DNA of 64,000 bases from JAIBJN01 sp963699495 (GTDB lineage Bacteria > Actinomycetota > Thermoleophilia > Gaiellales > Gaiellaceae). Within the stretch, counting starts at the first letter, position 1. Each line of letters begins with the position of its first letter. The position numbers were made by a program, and so were the translations under genes. The stretch is taken from assembly GCA_963699495.1 (NCBI GenBank), contig CAVOUB010000003.1:310001-374000 (forward strand), given 5' to 3'. The notes below the pieces were generated by a model that made no database searches, was not told the origin of the DNA, and saw nothing but the letters and a program-made list of their open reading frames with translations. Below, piece by piece: positions 25,480 through 33,724 of this stretch.

Positions 25480-25878
25480 ATGCCCACCGTCGGCGACAAG
25501 GCCAGCCGCACCCGCAGGGTGCGCACGGAGGACATCGCGCTCTTCACGGAGCTGACCGGCGACCGCAACCCGCTCCACTACGACGAGGAGGCCGCGGCGC
25601 GCTCGCGCTTCGGCGGCCTCATCGTCCAGGGCGGGGTGACCACGGGCCTGCTGAACGCCGTCGTGGCCGAAGACCTCCCCGGACCCGGGAGCGTCTTCCT
25701 CCACGTGGACTGGAGCTTCAAGGCACCCGTCAGGCCCGGCGACGAGATCACCGCCGAGGTCGAGGTGCTGGAGGCGCGCGAGGACAAGCCGATCACGAGG
25801 CTCCGCACGACGATTGCGAATCAGGAGGGAACGGTCGTCCTCGACGGTACGGCGCTCGTATGGACCGAGCCGATCTAG
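25480..25878 (+). CDS. MaoC-family (R)-specific enoyl-CoA hydratase
   Basis: 132 residues, single hot-dog domain. The hydratase motif is ALFTELTGDRNPLHYDEEAA with the catalytic Asp and His, followed by FGGLIVQGGVTTGLLNAVVA. It hydrates trans-2-enoyl-CoA to the (R)-3-hydroxy form. ATG 25480 lies close behind GATTCT/TCTAGG, so the mRNA may be leaderless. Its end overlaps the next gene by 19 bases. Confidence 0.9.
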   Translation: MPTVGDKASRTRRVRTEDIALFTELTGDRNPLHYDEEAAARSRFGGLIVQGGVTTGLLNAVVAEDLPGPGSVFLHVDWSFKAPVRPGDEITAEVEVLEAREDKPITRLRTTIANQEGTVVLDGTALVWTEPI

Positions 25879-27066
25879 CGCCCGGCCGCCGGCGGGCGCT
25901 GGCGATCCTGGCGATCGCGCTCGTGCTCTCCATGACGACGTGGTTCTCGGCGAGCGCGGTCGTGCCGCAACTTCGCGAGGAGTGGGACCTCAGCAGCACC
26001 GCCGCCGCGTGGCTGACGATCGCGGTGCAGCTCGGGTTCGTCGCCGGGGCCCTGGTCTCGACCGTCCTGAACGTCGCCGACATGATCCCGCCCCGCGCTC
26101 GTCATCCTCGTCGGCGCGACCGGAGCCGCGGGCGCCAACGCGCTGCTCGCGGTCGTCTCTGGCGCGGGGCAGGCGATTCCGCTCCGTTTCCTCACCGGCT
26201 TCTTCCTCGCCGGTGTCTACCCGCCCGCGCTGAAGCTGATGGCGACGTGGTTTCGCCGCGGACGCGGGACGGCTCTCGGGATACTCGTCGGCGCGCTGAC
26301 GCTCGGCTCCGCGACCCCCCACCTCGTCAACGCGCTCGGAGGCCTCGACTGGCAGACCGTCGTCTACGCCACCTCTGCGCTCACCTTCGCCGGAGGCCTG
26401 CTCGCGCTGGCCGTCAGGGACGGGCCGTATCCCTTCCCGCCGGCCGTGTTCGACCCGCACCAGGCGCGCCGGGTCTTCGCCAACCGCGGCGTCCGGCTCG
26501 CCAGCCTGGGCTACTTCGGCCACATGTGGGAGCTCTACGCCATGTGGGCGTGGTTCGTCGTCTTCTACTCGTCGGCGGTGGACCCCGGGGCCGGCGCCGC
26601 CTACGCGACCTTCGCGGTCATCTCCGCAGGCGCGCTCGGCTGCTGGGTCGGCGGGATCCTCGGCGACCGGATCGGCCGGCCGGAGACCACCGCGCTGGCG
26701 CTGGGCGTCTCGGGCACGTGCGCGCTCGTGATCGGGCTCTTCCTGGACGCGCCCGCGTGGGTCGTCCTCCTCGTCGGGTTGATCTGGGGCTTCACCGTCG
26801 TCGCCGACTCGGCGCAGTTCTCGACGCTCGTCACGGAGCACGCCGATCAGGCGTACGTGGGGACCGCCCTGACGATGCAGCTCGCGGTCGGGTTCACGCT
26901 GACCGTGGCGACGATCTGGCTGATGCCCTTCTTCGCGGACGCCGTCGGCTGGCGCTGGGCGTTTGCGTTCCTCGCGCCGGGGCCCGCTCTAGGGGTCGTG
27001 GCGATGCTGCGGCTCCGCAGGGTCGAGAGCGATGAGGTTCGGGCCGGGGCTCGGTCCCAGCCGTAG
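25860..27066 (+). pseudogene. MFS transporter with a one-base frameshift
   Basis: From ATG 25860: RALAILAIALVLSMTTWFSA, SAVVPQLREEWDLSSTAAAW, up to VLNVADMIPPR. At about 26093-26100 (CCCGCCCCGCG) a one-base shift restores ALVILVGATGAAGANALLAV and the rest of a 12-helix MFS protein (WFRRGRGTALGILVGALTLG; GGILGDRIGRPETTALALG) to the stop at 27066. All helices are present apart from the shift. Substrate unknown. It is either a recent pseudogene or an assembly indel; the coupling with the MaoC gene argues it was functional. Confidence 0.75.
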
Positions 27067-27101
27067 CCCGACGGGCCGCGCAGCTCGGCGGGGCCCCGAG
27101 G

Positions 27102-27335
27102 CTACTCGGAGGCGTCGTCGGGAGGATCGACCGACGGGAACGTCCCCGGACGCGCGCGGCGGCGGTCGCGGATGGTGCGATGCTCGCCCTCCGGAGGACC
27201 GTGCCCGTTGCGGCGCCGGTCGGGGCCCGAGCGGCGGTCGACGATCACCTCGACGTTCGGGTTGTCCTTGTAGTGCTCGACGAGCTTGTCGTAGAGAGTC
27301 TCCTCGAGCTCCTGGGGGATGACGCAGTAGATCAC
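27102..27335 (-). CDS. Small conserved hypothetical protein
   Basis: 77 residues: MIYCVIPQELEETLYDKLVE, HYKDNPNVEVIVDRRSGPDR, then a basic tail with DRRRARPG. The 'VDRRSGPDRR' pattern recurs in short actinobacterial proteins of unknown role. The start is GTG 27335. It lies 30 bases after the zinc-motif gene and is probably the last gene of the EF-G-like operon. Confidence 0.65.
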   Translation of the reverse strand: MIYCVIPQELEETLYDKLVEHYKDNPNVEVIVDRRSGPDRRRNGHGPPEGEHRTIRDRRRARPGTFPSVDPPDDASE

Positions 27336-27365
27336 GGGATCTCTATCGGCATCCGCGCAGCCGCA

Positions 27366-27983
27366 CTACAGCCGTGGAATGTCCGGCGTGACCCGACCGT
27401 CGCCCGCCAGATGGCCGTTCCACTGCGTGAAGCGGGGGTCGAGGTCCTCGAGCTCGTAGCCTCGTTCGGCCAGCCGGACGTGCTGCGGCGACTCGGGCGA
27501 GACGCGGTACTGGTACCAGGAGATGTCCCAGGCGACGGTGATCACGACCTCGGGGTTCACGCCGGAGAGCGACAGAAGGCTGACGCGGGCGTCACCCAGG
27601 CTCTTGGCGATCCCGGCGATCGTGCGCCGGTAGGCGCTGTCGTTGAAGAGCTCGGCCGCCTCGACCATCGCCTGCTCCTCCGGGGAGAGACGGCGGTACA
27701 TCGGCTCGGGGACGCGCTGCTCCGGCTCGGCTCGACGCGTGTCCAGGAGCGAGGCCAGGCCGCCGAACCGTCGGCGTCGGCGCGTCTCGGGCACGATCGG
27801 CGTCGTCGGGCTCCCCTCCTTCACCCAGCCGTGGTCGTCCGCCGTGGTGGTGCAGAGCGCGCAGACGTCGACCCAGTCGTCGCCACCACCGGGAGTGAAG
27901 CGCACGGCGCGCTCGCCCATGAGCAGCGTGCGGTGGCAGATCGCGCACGTGCGCTGGACGTGCTGCTTGCGAACGACGGTCAT
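27366..27983 (-). CDS. Hypothetical protein with N-terminal zinc motif
   Basis: 205 residues. RTCAICHRTLLMGERAVRFT and DVCALCTTTADDHGW give two Cys-x2-Cys pairs, a treble-clef-like zinc site. A basic linker (PETRRRRRFGGLAS) and a C-terminal domain with SLGDARVSLLSLSGVNPEVV and VAWDISWYQYRVSPESPQHV follow. The ATG overlaps the stop of the EF-G-like gene (ATGA), indicating translational coupling. The function is unknown; the pairing suggests a link to ribosome or GTPase biology. Confidence 0.75.
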   Translation of the reverse strand: MTVVRKQHVQRTCAICHRTLLMGERAVRFTPGGGDDWVDVCALCTTTADDHGWVKEGSPTTPIVPETRRRRRFGGLASLLDTRRAEPEQRVPEPMYRRLSPEEQAMVEAAELFNDSAYRRTIAGIAKSLGDARVSLLSLSGVNPEVVITVAWDISWYQYRVSPESPQHVRLAERGYELEDLDPRFTQWNGHLAGDGRVTPDIPRL

Positions 27984-30025
27984 TCCTCTCGCGCCTTCTT
28001 CGTCTCTTCCATGATCTTTTGCGCGATGTGCGCCGGCACTTCCTCGTAGCGGAGGAACGCCAGCGTGTAGTCCCCGCGCCCTCCTGTCAACGAGGTGAGC
28101 GACTGAGAGTACGTGAGCACGTCCGCCATGGGCACCTCGGCCTTGATCGTCGTCATCCCGGCGCCCGCCGGCTCCATCCCCAGAAGCCGGCCCCGGCGGG
28201 AGTTGAGATCGCCGTTGACGGCGCCCACGCTGTCGTCGGGCACGACGGCCTCCAGCGACATGATCGGCTCGAGCAGAACGGGGTCGGCCTTCTCGTACGC
28301 GCTCTTGAAGGCCATCGAGCCGGCGATCTTGAACGCCATCTCGGAGGAGTCGACCGAGTGGTACGAGCCGTCGACGAGGAGGACTCGCAGGCCGGTCACC
28401 GGCGCGCCCGCGAGCTCGCCGTGGATCATGGCCTCCTGGATGCCCTTGTCGACCGCCGGGCGGAAGCTCTGCGGGATGACGCCGCCGACGATCTTGTCCA
28501 CGAACTCGTACCCCTCGTGGCCGGCCAGGGGCTCCAGGACGATCTGACAGTCGCCGAACTGGCCGCGACCGCCCGTCTGCTTCTTGTACCGGCCCTGCGC
28601 GCGAGACTCCTTGCGGATCGTCTCGAGGTACGGCACCCGCGGCTGGTGCAGGTCGACCTCGACGCCGAAGCGGCGCTTCAAACGGTCGACGGCCACCTCG
28701 ACGTGAATCTGCGAGAGCCCTCCGAGCAGCTGCTCGCCGGTCTGCTCGTCACGGCGGAGCGTCAGCGTCGGGTCTTCCTCGTGCAGCCGCCGGAGCGCCG
28801 CGGCCATCTTCTCCTCGTCCCCTTTCGCCTTCGGCGTGATCGCGAAGCTCATCACCGGCTGCGGGAAGTCGAGCGGCGCCAGCTCGATCGCCTTGTCCTC
28901 GGTGAGGAGCACGTCGCCGGTGCCGGTCTCCTTGAGCTTGGCGACGGCGCCGATGTCGCCCTCGCCGAAGTCCTGCGCGGGCTCGTGGTCCTTGCCTTGC
29001 AGCACCAGCAGCTGCCCGACGCGCTCCTTGCCGTGGGTGCGCGAGTTGACGAGGTTGGAGTCGGACGAGAGCGTGCCCGAGAGCACGCGGAAGACGTTGA
29101 TGCGCCCGGCGAACGGGTCGGCGACCGTCTTGAAGATGAACGCCGCGGGCCCGCCTCCGTCCACGCCGGCCTCCAGCGGCTTCTTCGCCGGCGACGGGAT
29201 CCCCTCCACCAGGAGATCCAGGAGGCCGGTCGTGCCGAGGTTCTTCGTCGGGACGCCGCACGTGACCGGGAAGAGGTCGCCGGACACGACCGCGTTCTTG
29301 AGCGCGGCGGCGAGCTCGTCGCCCGAGACATCCCCCTCCTCCAGGTAGCGCTCCATCAGCGCCTCGTCGGTCTCGACGACCGAGTCGACGAGCTGCTCGC
29401 GGTACTCGGCGGCCTGCGCGGCAATACCCTCGGGGATGCCCACAGGCTTCGACTCGCGGTCGGCGCCGGGATCCAGGTAGGCACGCATGTGGAAGAGGTC
29501 GACTATCCCCGTCAGCTCGTGCTCGTGCCCGATCGGGAGCTGGACGGCGACGCAGCGGTCGGAGAGCTGCCCGCGGAGCTGCTCGAGCGCCGAGAAGAAG
29601 TCCGCGCGCTCGCGGTCGAGCATGGTTACGAAGACCACGCGGCAGAGGTCGAGCGCCTCCGCCCGCTCCCAGAGGCGCGTCGTCTGCACCTCGACGCCGT
29701 TGACGCCGTTGACTGCGAAGAGGGCGCCCTCGACGACCCGCAGCGAGGCCAGCGTGTCCGCCTGGAAGCCCGGGTCGCCTGGCGTGTCGACGAGGTTGAT
29801 CTTCCGGTCCTGCCACTGGGCGTGGCAGACCGAGGCGGCCAGCGACATCTGGCGGCGCTGCTCCTCCTCGTCCCAATCCGAGACGGTCGACGACCCCTCG
29901 ACGGAGCCGAGGCGGTTCGTCGCGCCGGCCTGGAAGAGCATCGCCTCGACCAGCGAGGTCTTGCCCGTCCCCCGGTGGCCGACGACGGCAACGTTCCGAA
30001 TCTTGCTCGGCTCGAACTGCGGCAC
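27980..30025 (-). CDS. EF-G-like GTPase (FusA2-type), atypical G motifs
   Basis: 681 residues with all EF-G domains. P-loop GHRGTGKTS lies at about residues 17-25; switch region SSTVSDWDEEEQRRQMSL; G3 is DTPGDPGF where true EF-G has DTPGH; G4 reads TMLDRERAD in place of NKMD. Domains II-V follow, with GGRGQFGDCQIVLEPL (domain IV) and LTGGRGDYTLAFLRYEE near the end. This matches the EF-G2/FusA2-like paralog group, whose role is not the standard translocase. The altered G3 His and G4 Asn suggest slow or unusual GTP handling (inference). First gene of a three-gene operon. Confidence 0.9.
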   Translation of the reverse strand: MPQFEPSKIRNVAVVGHRGTGKTSLVEAMLFQAGATNRLGSVEGSSTVSDWDEEEQRRQMSLAASVCHAQWQDRKINLVDTPGDPGFQADTLASLRVVEGALFAVNGVNGVEVQTTRLWERAEALDLCRVVFVTMLDRERADFFSALEQLRGQLSDRCVAVQLPIGHEHELTGIVDLFHMRAYLDPGADRESKPVGIPEGIAAQAAEYREQLVDSVVETDEALMERYLEEGDVSGDELAAALKNAVVSGDLFPVTCGVPTKNLGTTGLLDLLVEGIPSPAKKPLEAGVDGGGPAAFIFKTVADPFAGRINVFRVLSGTLSSDSNLVNSRTHGKERVGQLLVLQGKDHEPAQDFGEGDIGAVAKLKETGTGDVLLTEDKAIELAPLDFPQPVMSFAITPKAKGDEEKMAAALRRLHEEDPTLTLRRDEQTGEQLLGGLSQIHVEVAVDRLKRRFGVEVDLHQPRVPYLETIRKESRAQGRYKKQTGGRGQFGDCQIVLEPLAGHEGYEFVDKIVGGVIPQSFRPAVDKGIQEAMIHGELAGAPVTGLRVLLVDGSYHSVDSSEMAFKIAGSMAFKSAYEKADPVLLEPIMSLEAVVPDDSVGAVNGDLNSRRGRLLGMEPAGAGMTTIKAEVPMADVLTYSQSLTSLTGGRGDYTLAFLRYEEVPAHIAQKIMEETKKAREE

Positions 30026-30074
30026 GGACTGGCGAGTCTAGCGACTTGGCCCTGCAAGCAGGGAAGATGCGGGG

Positions 30075-30524
30075 ATGGAACTCGTGCTCCGCGGAGCGAG
30101 GCCGGGGGACGTCTCCGAGGTCGCCGACGTGTTCCTCCTGTCCCGCGCCGAGGCGATGGCCTTTCTCCCGGCCCGGCACGACGACGACGAGATTCGCGCG
30201 TGGATCGGAGACGTCGTCCTCCCCGAGCAGGAGGTGGTCGTCGCCGAGGCGGAGGGCCGTTTGGCCGGGTTCGCGGCACTCGACGGGAACGTCCTCGCAC
30301 ACCTGTACGTCCGTCCCGACGTCCAGGGGTGCGGGGTTGGGACCGCGCTCCTTGCGAGGGCGATGCAACTGCGCCCTGACGGCTTCAGCCTCTGGGTCTT
30401 CCAGCGCAACACCCGCGCGCGGCGCTTCTACGAGCGCCGCGGCCTTCGGCTCCTCGAGGTGACGGACGGGACCGGGAACGAGGAGCAGGAGCCGGACGCG
30501 CGCTACGAGTGGCGCCCGGGCTAG
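30075..30524 (+). CDS. GNAT family N-acetyltransferase
   Basis: 149 residues: LVLRGARPGDVSEVADVFLL, VVAEAEGRLAGFAALDGNVL, HLYVRPDVQGCGVGTALLAR (acetyl-CoA loop QGCGVG) and LWVFQRNTRARRFYERRGLR. It is a typical GNAT with complete core and unknown substrate. It converges with the whiG-like gene, overlapping its 3' end by 4 bases. Confidence 0.85.
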   Translation: MELVLRGARPGDVSEVADVFLLSRAEAMAFLPARHDDDEIRAWIGDVVLPEQEVVVAEAEGRLAGFAALDGNVLAHLYVRPDVQGCGVGTALLARAMQLRPDGFSLWVFQRNTRARRFYERRGLRLLEVTDGTGNEEQEPDARYEWRPG

Positions 30525-31309
30525 TCGCGCGTGGCGCGGGTGAGCGTCGCCGAGAGCCTGGCCTTGAGGCGGAGGATCGCCTTCGTGTGCAGCTGGGAGA
30601 CGCGCGACTCGGTCACGCCGAGCACCTCGCCGATCTCGCGAAGCGTCAGCTCCTCGTAGTAGTAGAGCGTCACGACGAGCTTCTCCCGCTCAGGGAGGCG
30701 GGCGATCGCCTCGCCCAGCGCCTCTCGGAGCTCGGTGTGGGCCATGGCCGCCTGGGGCTCGGCCGCCTGCGGATCCTCGATCGTGTCGATCAGGGCCACC
30801 GGGTCTCCGCCGTGGGACGAGCTGGTCCAGAGCTCGTCGAGCGCCGCGATCGACGTTCGCGAGATCTCGAGCAGCGAGTCCTGGAACTCCTCCTCGGTGA
30901 TGCCGAGAGAGTTGGCGATCTCCTCGTCGGTCGGCGCGCGCGTCAGCTTGGCCTCCAGCTGGGCGATCGTGCGCTCGATGTCACGCGCCCGGGCGCGCAC
31001 GGAGCGCGGCACCCAGTCCATGGAGCGCAGCTCGTCGATGATCGAGCCCTTGATGCGCGCGATCGCATAGGTCTCGAACTTGATGTCCCGGTCCGGGTCG
31101 AAGCGCTCGATGGCGCCGATGAGGCCGAGAAGGCCGTACGAGACGAGATCGCCCTCCTCGACATGGGCCGGAAGCCCACTGCCGAGACGGCCCGCGACGT
31201 ACTTCACGAGCGGTGCGTACGTGAGGATGAGCCGGTCGCGAAGCGCGCGGTCATTCGTCCGCTTGAACTCGTGCCAGAGTGCTTGAGTGTCCATAGCCCG
31301 CTCGACCAT
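30521..31309 (-). CDS. whiG: FliA/WhiG-family RNA polymerase sigma factor
   Basis: 262 residues with sigma regions 2, 3 and 4 and no region 1. Region 2: LILTYAPLVKYVAGRLGSGL, GLLGLIGAIERFDPDRDIKF and ETYAIARIKGSIIDELRSMD. Region 3: DWVPRSVRARARDIERTIAQ. Region 4: LTLREIGEVLGVTESRVSQL. In actinobacteria this group includes WhiG, which controls sporulation-type development; no flagellar genes are in view. ATG 31309 or the internal ATG 31294 may be used; TATCCT 8 bases before 31309 would fit a leaderless start. Confidence 0.85.
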   Translation of the reverse strand: MVERAMDTQALWHEFKRTNDRALRDRLILTYAPLVKYVAGRLGSGLPAHVEEGDLVSYGLLGLIGAIERFDPDRDIKFETYAIARIKGSIIDELRSMDWVPRSVRARARDIERTIAQLEAKLTRAPTDEEIANSLGITEEEFQDSLLEISRTSIAALDELWTSSSHGGDPVALIDTIEDPQAAEPQAAMAHTELREALGEAIARLPEREKLVVTLYYYEELTLREIGEVLGVTESRVSQLHTKAILRLKARLSATLTRATRD

Positions 31310-31361
31310 CGCCGCAGAGGATAGAAGGAGAAGCGGCTTTCGCGAGATATCGGCGCTTTTC

Positions 31362-31526
31362 CTACCTGAGCATCCTGAACGCCAGCTCGCCCATCCACAA
31401 GGCGAGCAAGACCGAAGCGGCCGCGATCACCCAGGCGGCGCCGCCGGCGTCGGCCGCGTAGAGGCCGAGCAGTAGGAAGCCGAGGGCGAGAACCGCGAAG
31501 AGCGCTCCGAGGGGCCTGCGACGCAC
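31362..31526 (-). CDS. Small two-helix membrane protein
   Basis: 54 residues from GTG 31526: MRRRPLGALFAVLALGFLLL, then GLYAADAGGAAWVIAAASVL and LALWMGELAFRMLR. A basic start, two transmembrane helices and a short turn give the look of a genuine small membrane protein. GAGGAGG lies 12 bases upstream. It is 50 bases upstream of whiG in the same direction and may be co-transcribed. No family recognised. Confidence 0.5.
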   Translation of the reverse strand: MRRRPLGALFAVLALGFLLLGLYAADAGGAAWVIAAASVLLALWMGELAFRMLR

Positions 31527-31549
31527 CTCGGTACAATGCCTCCTCGCCT

Positions 31550-31622
31550 AGGGCCGTAGCTCAATTGGCAGAGCACCGGTCTCCAAAACCGGGGGTTCCA
31601 GGTTCGAGTCCTGGCGGCCCTG
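31550..31622 (+). tRNA. tRNA-Trp(CCA)
   Basis: 73 nt: acceptor AGGGCCG/CGGCCCT, D-arm GCTCAATTGGCAGAGC, anticodon arm CCGGT-CTCCAAA-ACCGG with anticodon CCA, T-arm CCAGGTTCGAGTCCTGG. A TACAAT -10 box lies 13 bases upstream of the mature 5' end. The usual secE-nusG genes do not follow; instead an inserted segment ends at a copy of the tRNA 3' end at 34897. Confidence 0.95.
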
Positions 31623-31913
31623 TCCCTCGTAGGCAAGCCGGAATCCCGCATTAGACGCGGGGTTGCGGCGCCTCTCGTCTACCGGCTCTCTACCGCAGCA
31701 AGGGGGCAGGAATCCGCTACAGGGAGAACACTTTTCCCCACGACTTCCCCAAAAGGGAAACCGCCCCGAAGCGCGGCTCCCCCTGCGATCCTGCCGAGCG
31801 GGCTTAGCTGGCGCGACCATCGCCGAGCCGTAACCGTGCCGTAGCTCTTGGCCGAGGCCCGTAATCGGATCCACGGGATAGCGGCGCTCCGAAACCTCGC
31901 AGCGCCGCTGTGC

Positions 31914-32219
31914 CTAGGGACCGCTACGCGGCCATTCGGCCACTTGGTCGGCTTCGACGATGCGCCAGAGCCCTTCACCGTTCAGGCCGGCGAGCCAGAG
32001 CGCGTCGACGAAGACGCGGATTCCGATCGTCTGGGCATCTTCGAGCGTGTCGGCTTCGACCTGGAACCTCGACGAGATCACTCCGTTATCGCGGTGGAAG
32101 ACGGTTCTGGCACCGCTGACGTTGGGACTCGTGCGCATCGTCTCCTCGACGCGCGGCCAGACGTCCTCGTCGCTCGTCGTTTCCTCGGGCGTCTCGATGC
32201 TCAGGGTGAACTCGGGCAC
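31914..32219 (-). CDS. Hypothetical protein
   Basis: 101 residues: EFTLSIETPEETTSDEDVWP, RVEETMRTSPNVSGARTVFH, then FQVEADTLEDAQTIGIRVFV. A small alpha/beta protein with no recognised family. The GTG at 32219 lies 3 bases after the stop of the coiled-coil gene upstream, so the two are coupled. It is in the tRNA-Trp insertion and may be a phage- or island-type gene. Confidence 0.55.
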   Translation of the reverse strand: MPEFTLSIETPEETTSDEDVWPRVEETMRTSPNVSGARTVFHRDNGVISSRFQVEADTLEDAQTIGIRVFVDALWLAGLNGEGLWRIVEADQVAEWPRSGP

Positions 32220-32221
32220 GC

Positions 32222-32431
32222 TCAGGCTGACTCTTCGCCGCGGCGCATCGCCGCAGCGACCGCGTCCCAGTGCGCTGAGAGCTCCTCCAAAGCGCGGGCC
32301 GTCGACAGCGCAGCTTGCTCCAATCGCCCGTTCACCTTCTCGACGTCGCTCAGACGCTTCTCAATGTCGCGGAGGCTCTGACCCAGGGCGCTCAGCTCTT
32401 GCGCAAGTACTTCACTCTCACTGGCGGCCAT
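32222..32431 (-). CDS. Small coiled-coil protein
   Basis: 69 residues: MAASESEVLAQELSALGQSL, RDIEKRLSDVEKVNGRLEQA and ALSTARALEELSAHWDAVAA, a continuous amphipathic helix with leucine heptads. ATG 32431; ribosome site weak. Upstream, the minus strand around 32545 encodes MHSLIERIRKLFGRG, which could be the start of another short gene broken by a frameshift. Function unknown. Confidence 0.5.
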   Translation of the reverse strand: MAASESEVLAQELSALGQSLRDIEKRLSDVEKVNGRLEQAALSTARALEELSAHWDAVAAAMRRGEESA

Positions 32432-32992
32432 GTGCTCGAGGCCAAGTCCTCGTCGATCCTGCCTTTCGCCGCCTCGACGTCGGAGGCGGCCGCTGCGGCT
32501 ACGTCTTCGGGCCGCGCCCAAACAGCTTGCGGATTCTTTCGATGAGGCTATGCATGGGGGACACTCTACTCCACGGCGCTACGCCATCCGGCGAGCGGAA
32601 GCGCCCGCGCCTAGGCGAGCGCCGGGCCCTCCGGCCACACGAAGGGCGACTCCCTTGCGCGCGAGTCGCCCCGTGTGGGTGGCGGGTGCCTATCAGAGGG
32701 AACGCTGCGGCCGCGTTCCCCTCGGACCCCGCCACCATCGCGACCCTCGCACAGTTCGGCCCCTCTTCATAGAGGCGGTTCGAGGCAGAGCCCGGACTTC
32801 GCCGCCGTCAGCGCGCCCGCGCTTCACCTTTCAGAAGACGCTCTAGCGTTCGGTGGGGACAGAGAGAGGCCCGACACCGGGCCGGGCCTCTTTTGCGTTT
32901 CACAGGGCGTGCAACAGTGTGCAACGCTACGCTGCTCGCCGCTCCTCGTACCGCCGCGAGCAGATCGCCCGAGGCTTCGTAACGCGCGCGAG
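32432..32992. other. Gap with several strong hairpins
   Basis: No gene is supported. Stem-loops: GGGCGACTC/GAGTCGCCC at 32644-32671 and GGGAACGC/GCGTTCCC at 32697-32723. A terminator-like one is listed separately at 32866. The DUF2000 gene begins at 32993. Confidence 0.5.
32866..32894 (+). terminator. Rho-independent terminator
   Basis: GAGGCCCG and CGGGCCTC form an 8-bp stem with TTTT directly after on the plus strand. There is no obvious plus-strand gene to its left, so it may have been brought in with the insertion. Confidence 0.6.
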
Positions 32993-33403
32993 ATGCAGTT
33001 CGATACCAAGATCGCCGTCGTCCTCCGCGACGACCTCGCCGTCTGGCAGAAGACGAACGTGACCGCGTTTCTCGTCAGCGGCATCGCGGGAAGCGTGCCG
33101 GGCGTCGTCGGACCGCCGTACCGGGACGCGTCGGGGAACGAGTACCTGCCGATGTTCGTCCAACCCGTGCTCGTCTACGAGGCTGACCGTGCCGCGCTGC
33201 GGCGCGCCTATGAGCGCGCGATGGGTCGTGGCGTCACGCCGGCGATCTACACCAACGAGCTCTTCGCCACGAATCACGACGAGGCGAACCGCGCCGCCGT
33301 CTCCGGCGTCGCTGCGGACGACCTCGACCTCGTCGGAGTTGCGTTCCGTGCCGAGCGCAAGACGATCGACAAGATCGTCGACCGGCTCCGCTTCCATCCG
33401 TGA
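32993..33403 (+). CDS. DUF2000 family protein
   Basis: 136 residues: MQFDTKIAVVLRDDLAVWQK, NVTAFLVSGIAGSVPGVVGP, VQPVLVYEADRAALRRAYER, YTNELFATNHDEANRAAVSG and DLDLVGVAFRAERKTIDKIV. These match the DUF2000 family, a peptidyl-tRNA-hydrolase-II-like fold of unknown function. ATG 32993 gives the family start. Cargo of the tRNA-Trp insertion. Confidence 0.85.
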   Translation: MQFDTKIAVVLRDDLAVWQKTNVTAFLVSGIAGSVPGVVGPPYRDASGNEYLPMFVQPVLVYEADRAALRRAYERAMGRGVTPAIYTNELFATNHDEANRAAVSGVAADDLDLVGVAFRAERKTIDKIVDRLRFHP

Positions 33404-33724
33404 ACTCGCCTACGGCGGTCGACCGGGAGGGTCATAGCGCCACTCGCCTCCTGTCCCCTTAGGCAACCCCCTTTCCCGCACCGCGAGCGGGATCGCGGCG
33501 TCTCAGGGGGACTCTCGTTGCTCCGCTCAGGCCAGCACAAGACCGCTCTAGTGGGTGCCCACTGGCGCGCGACTGGCGCGCAGTGTGAACATTCGCCAGT
33601 GACTCTCCTTCAAGCGAGGTTCCACTTCGAGCTCCGCCGTCTGTGCATCGAGCGCGATGGGGCTCACCTTCGCGCCCGACGAAGGGGACGCCGTCGGTCA
33701 GCGTTCGTCCGGAATCGACGATCT
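33404..33724. other. Gap, no gene seen
   Basis: 33578-33607 (GTGAACATTCGCCAGTGACT) is a possible diverged unit of the interspersed repeat. Direct repeats ACTGGCGCGC/GACTGGCGCG occur at 33561-33580. Nothing else is supported. Confidence 0.4.

Noticed and set aside
28019..30379. 786-codon open frame on the plus strand opposite the EF-G-like gene
   Set aside because: It is the antisense shadow of a clearly conserved GTPase, with Arg/Leu/Val/Gly-rich composition typical of GC-rich shadows and no recognisable domain.
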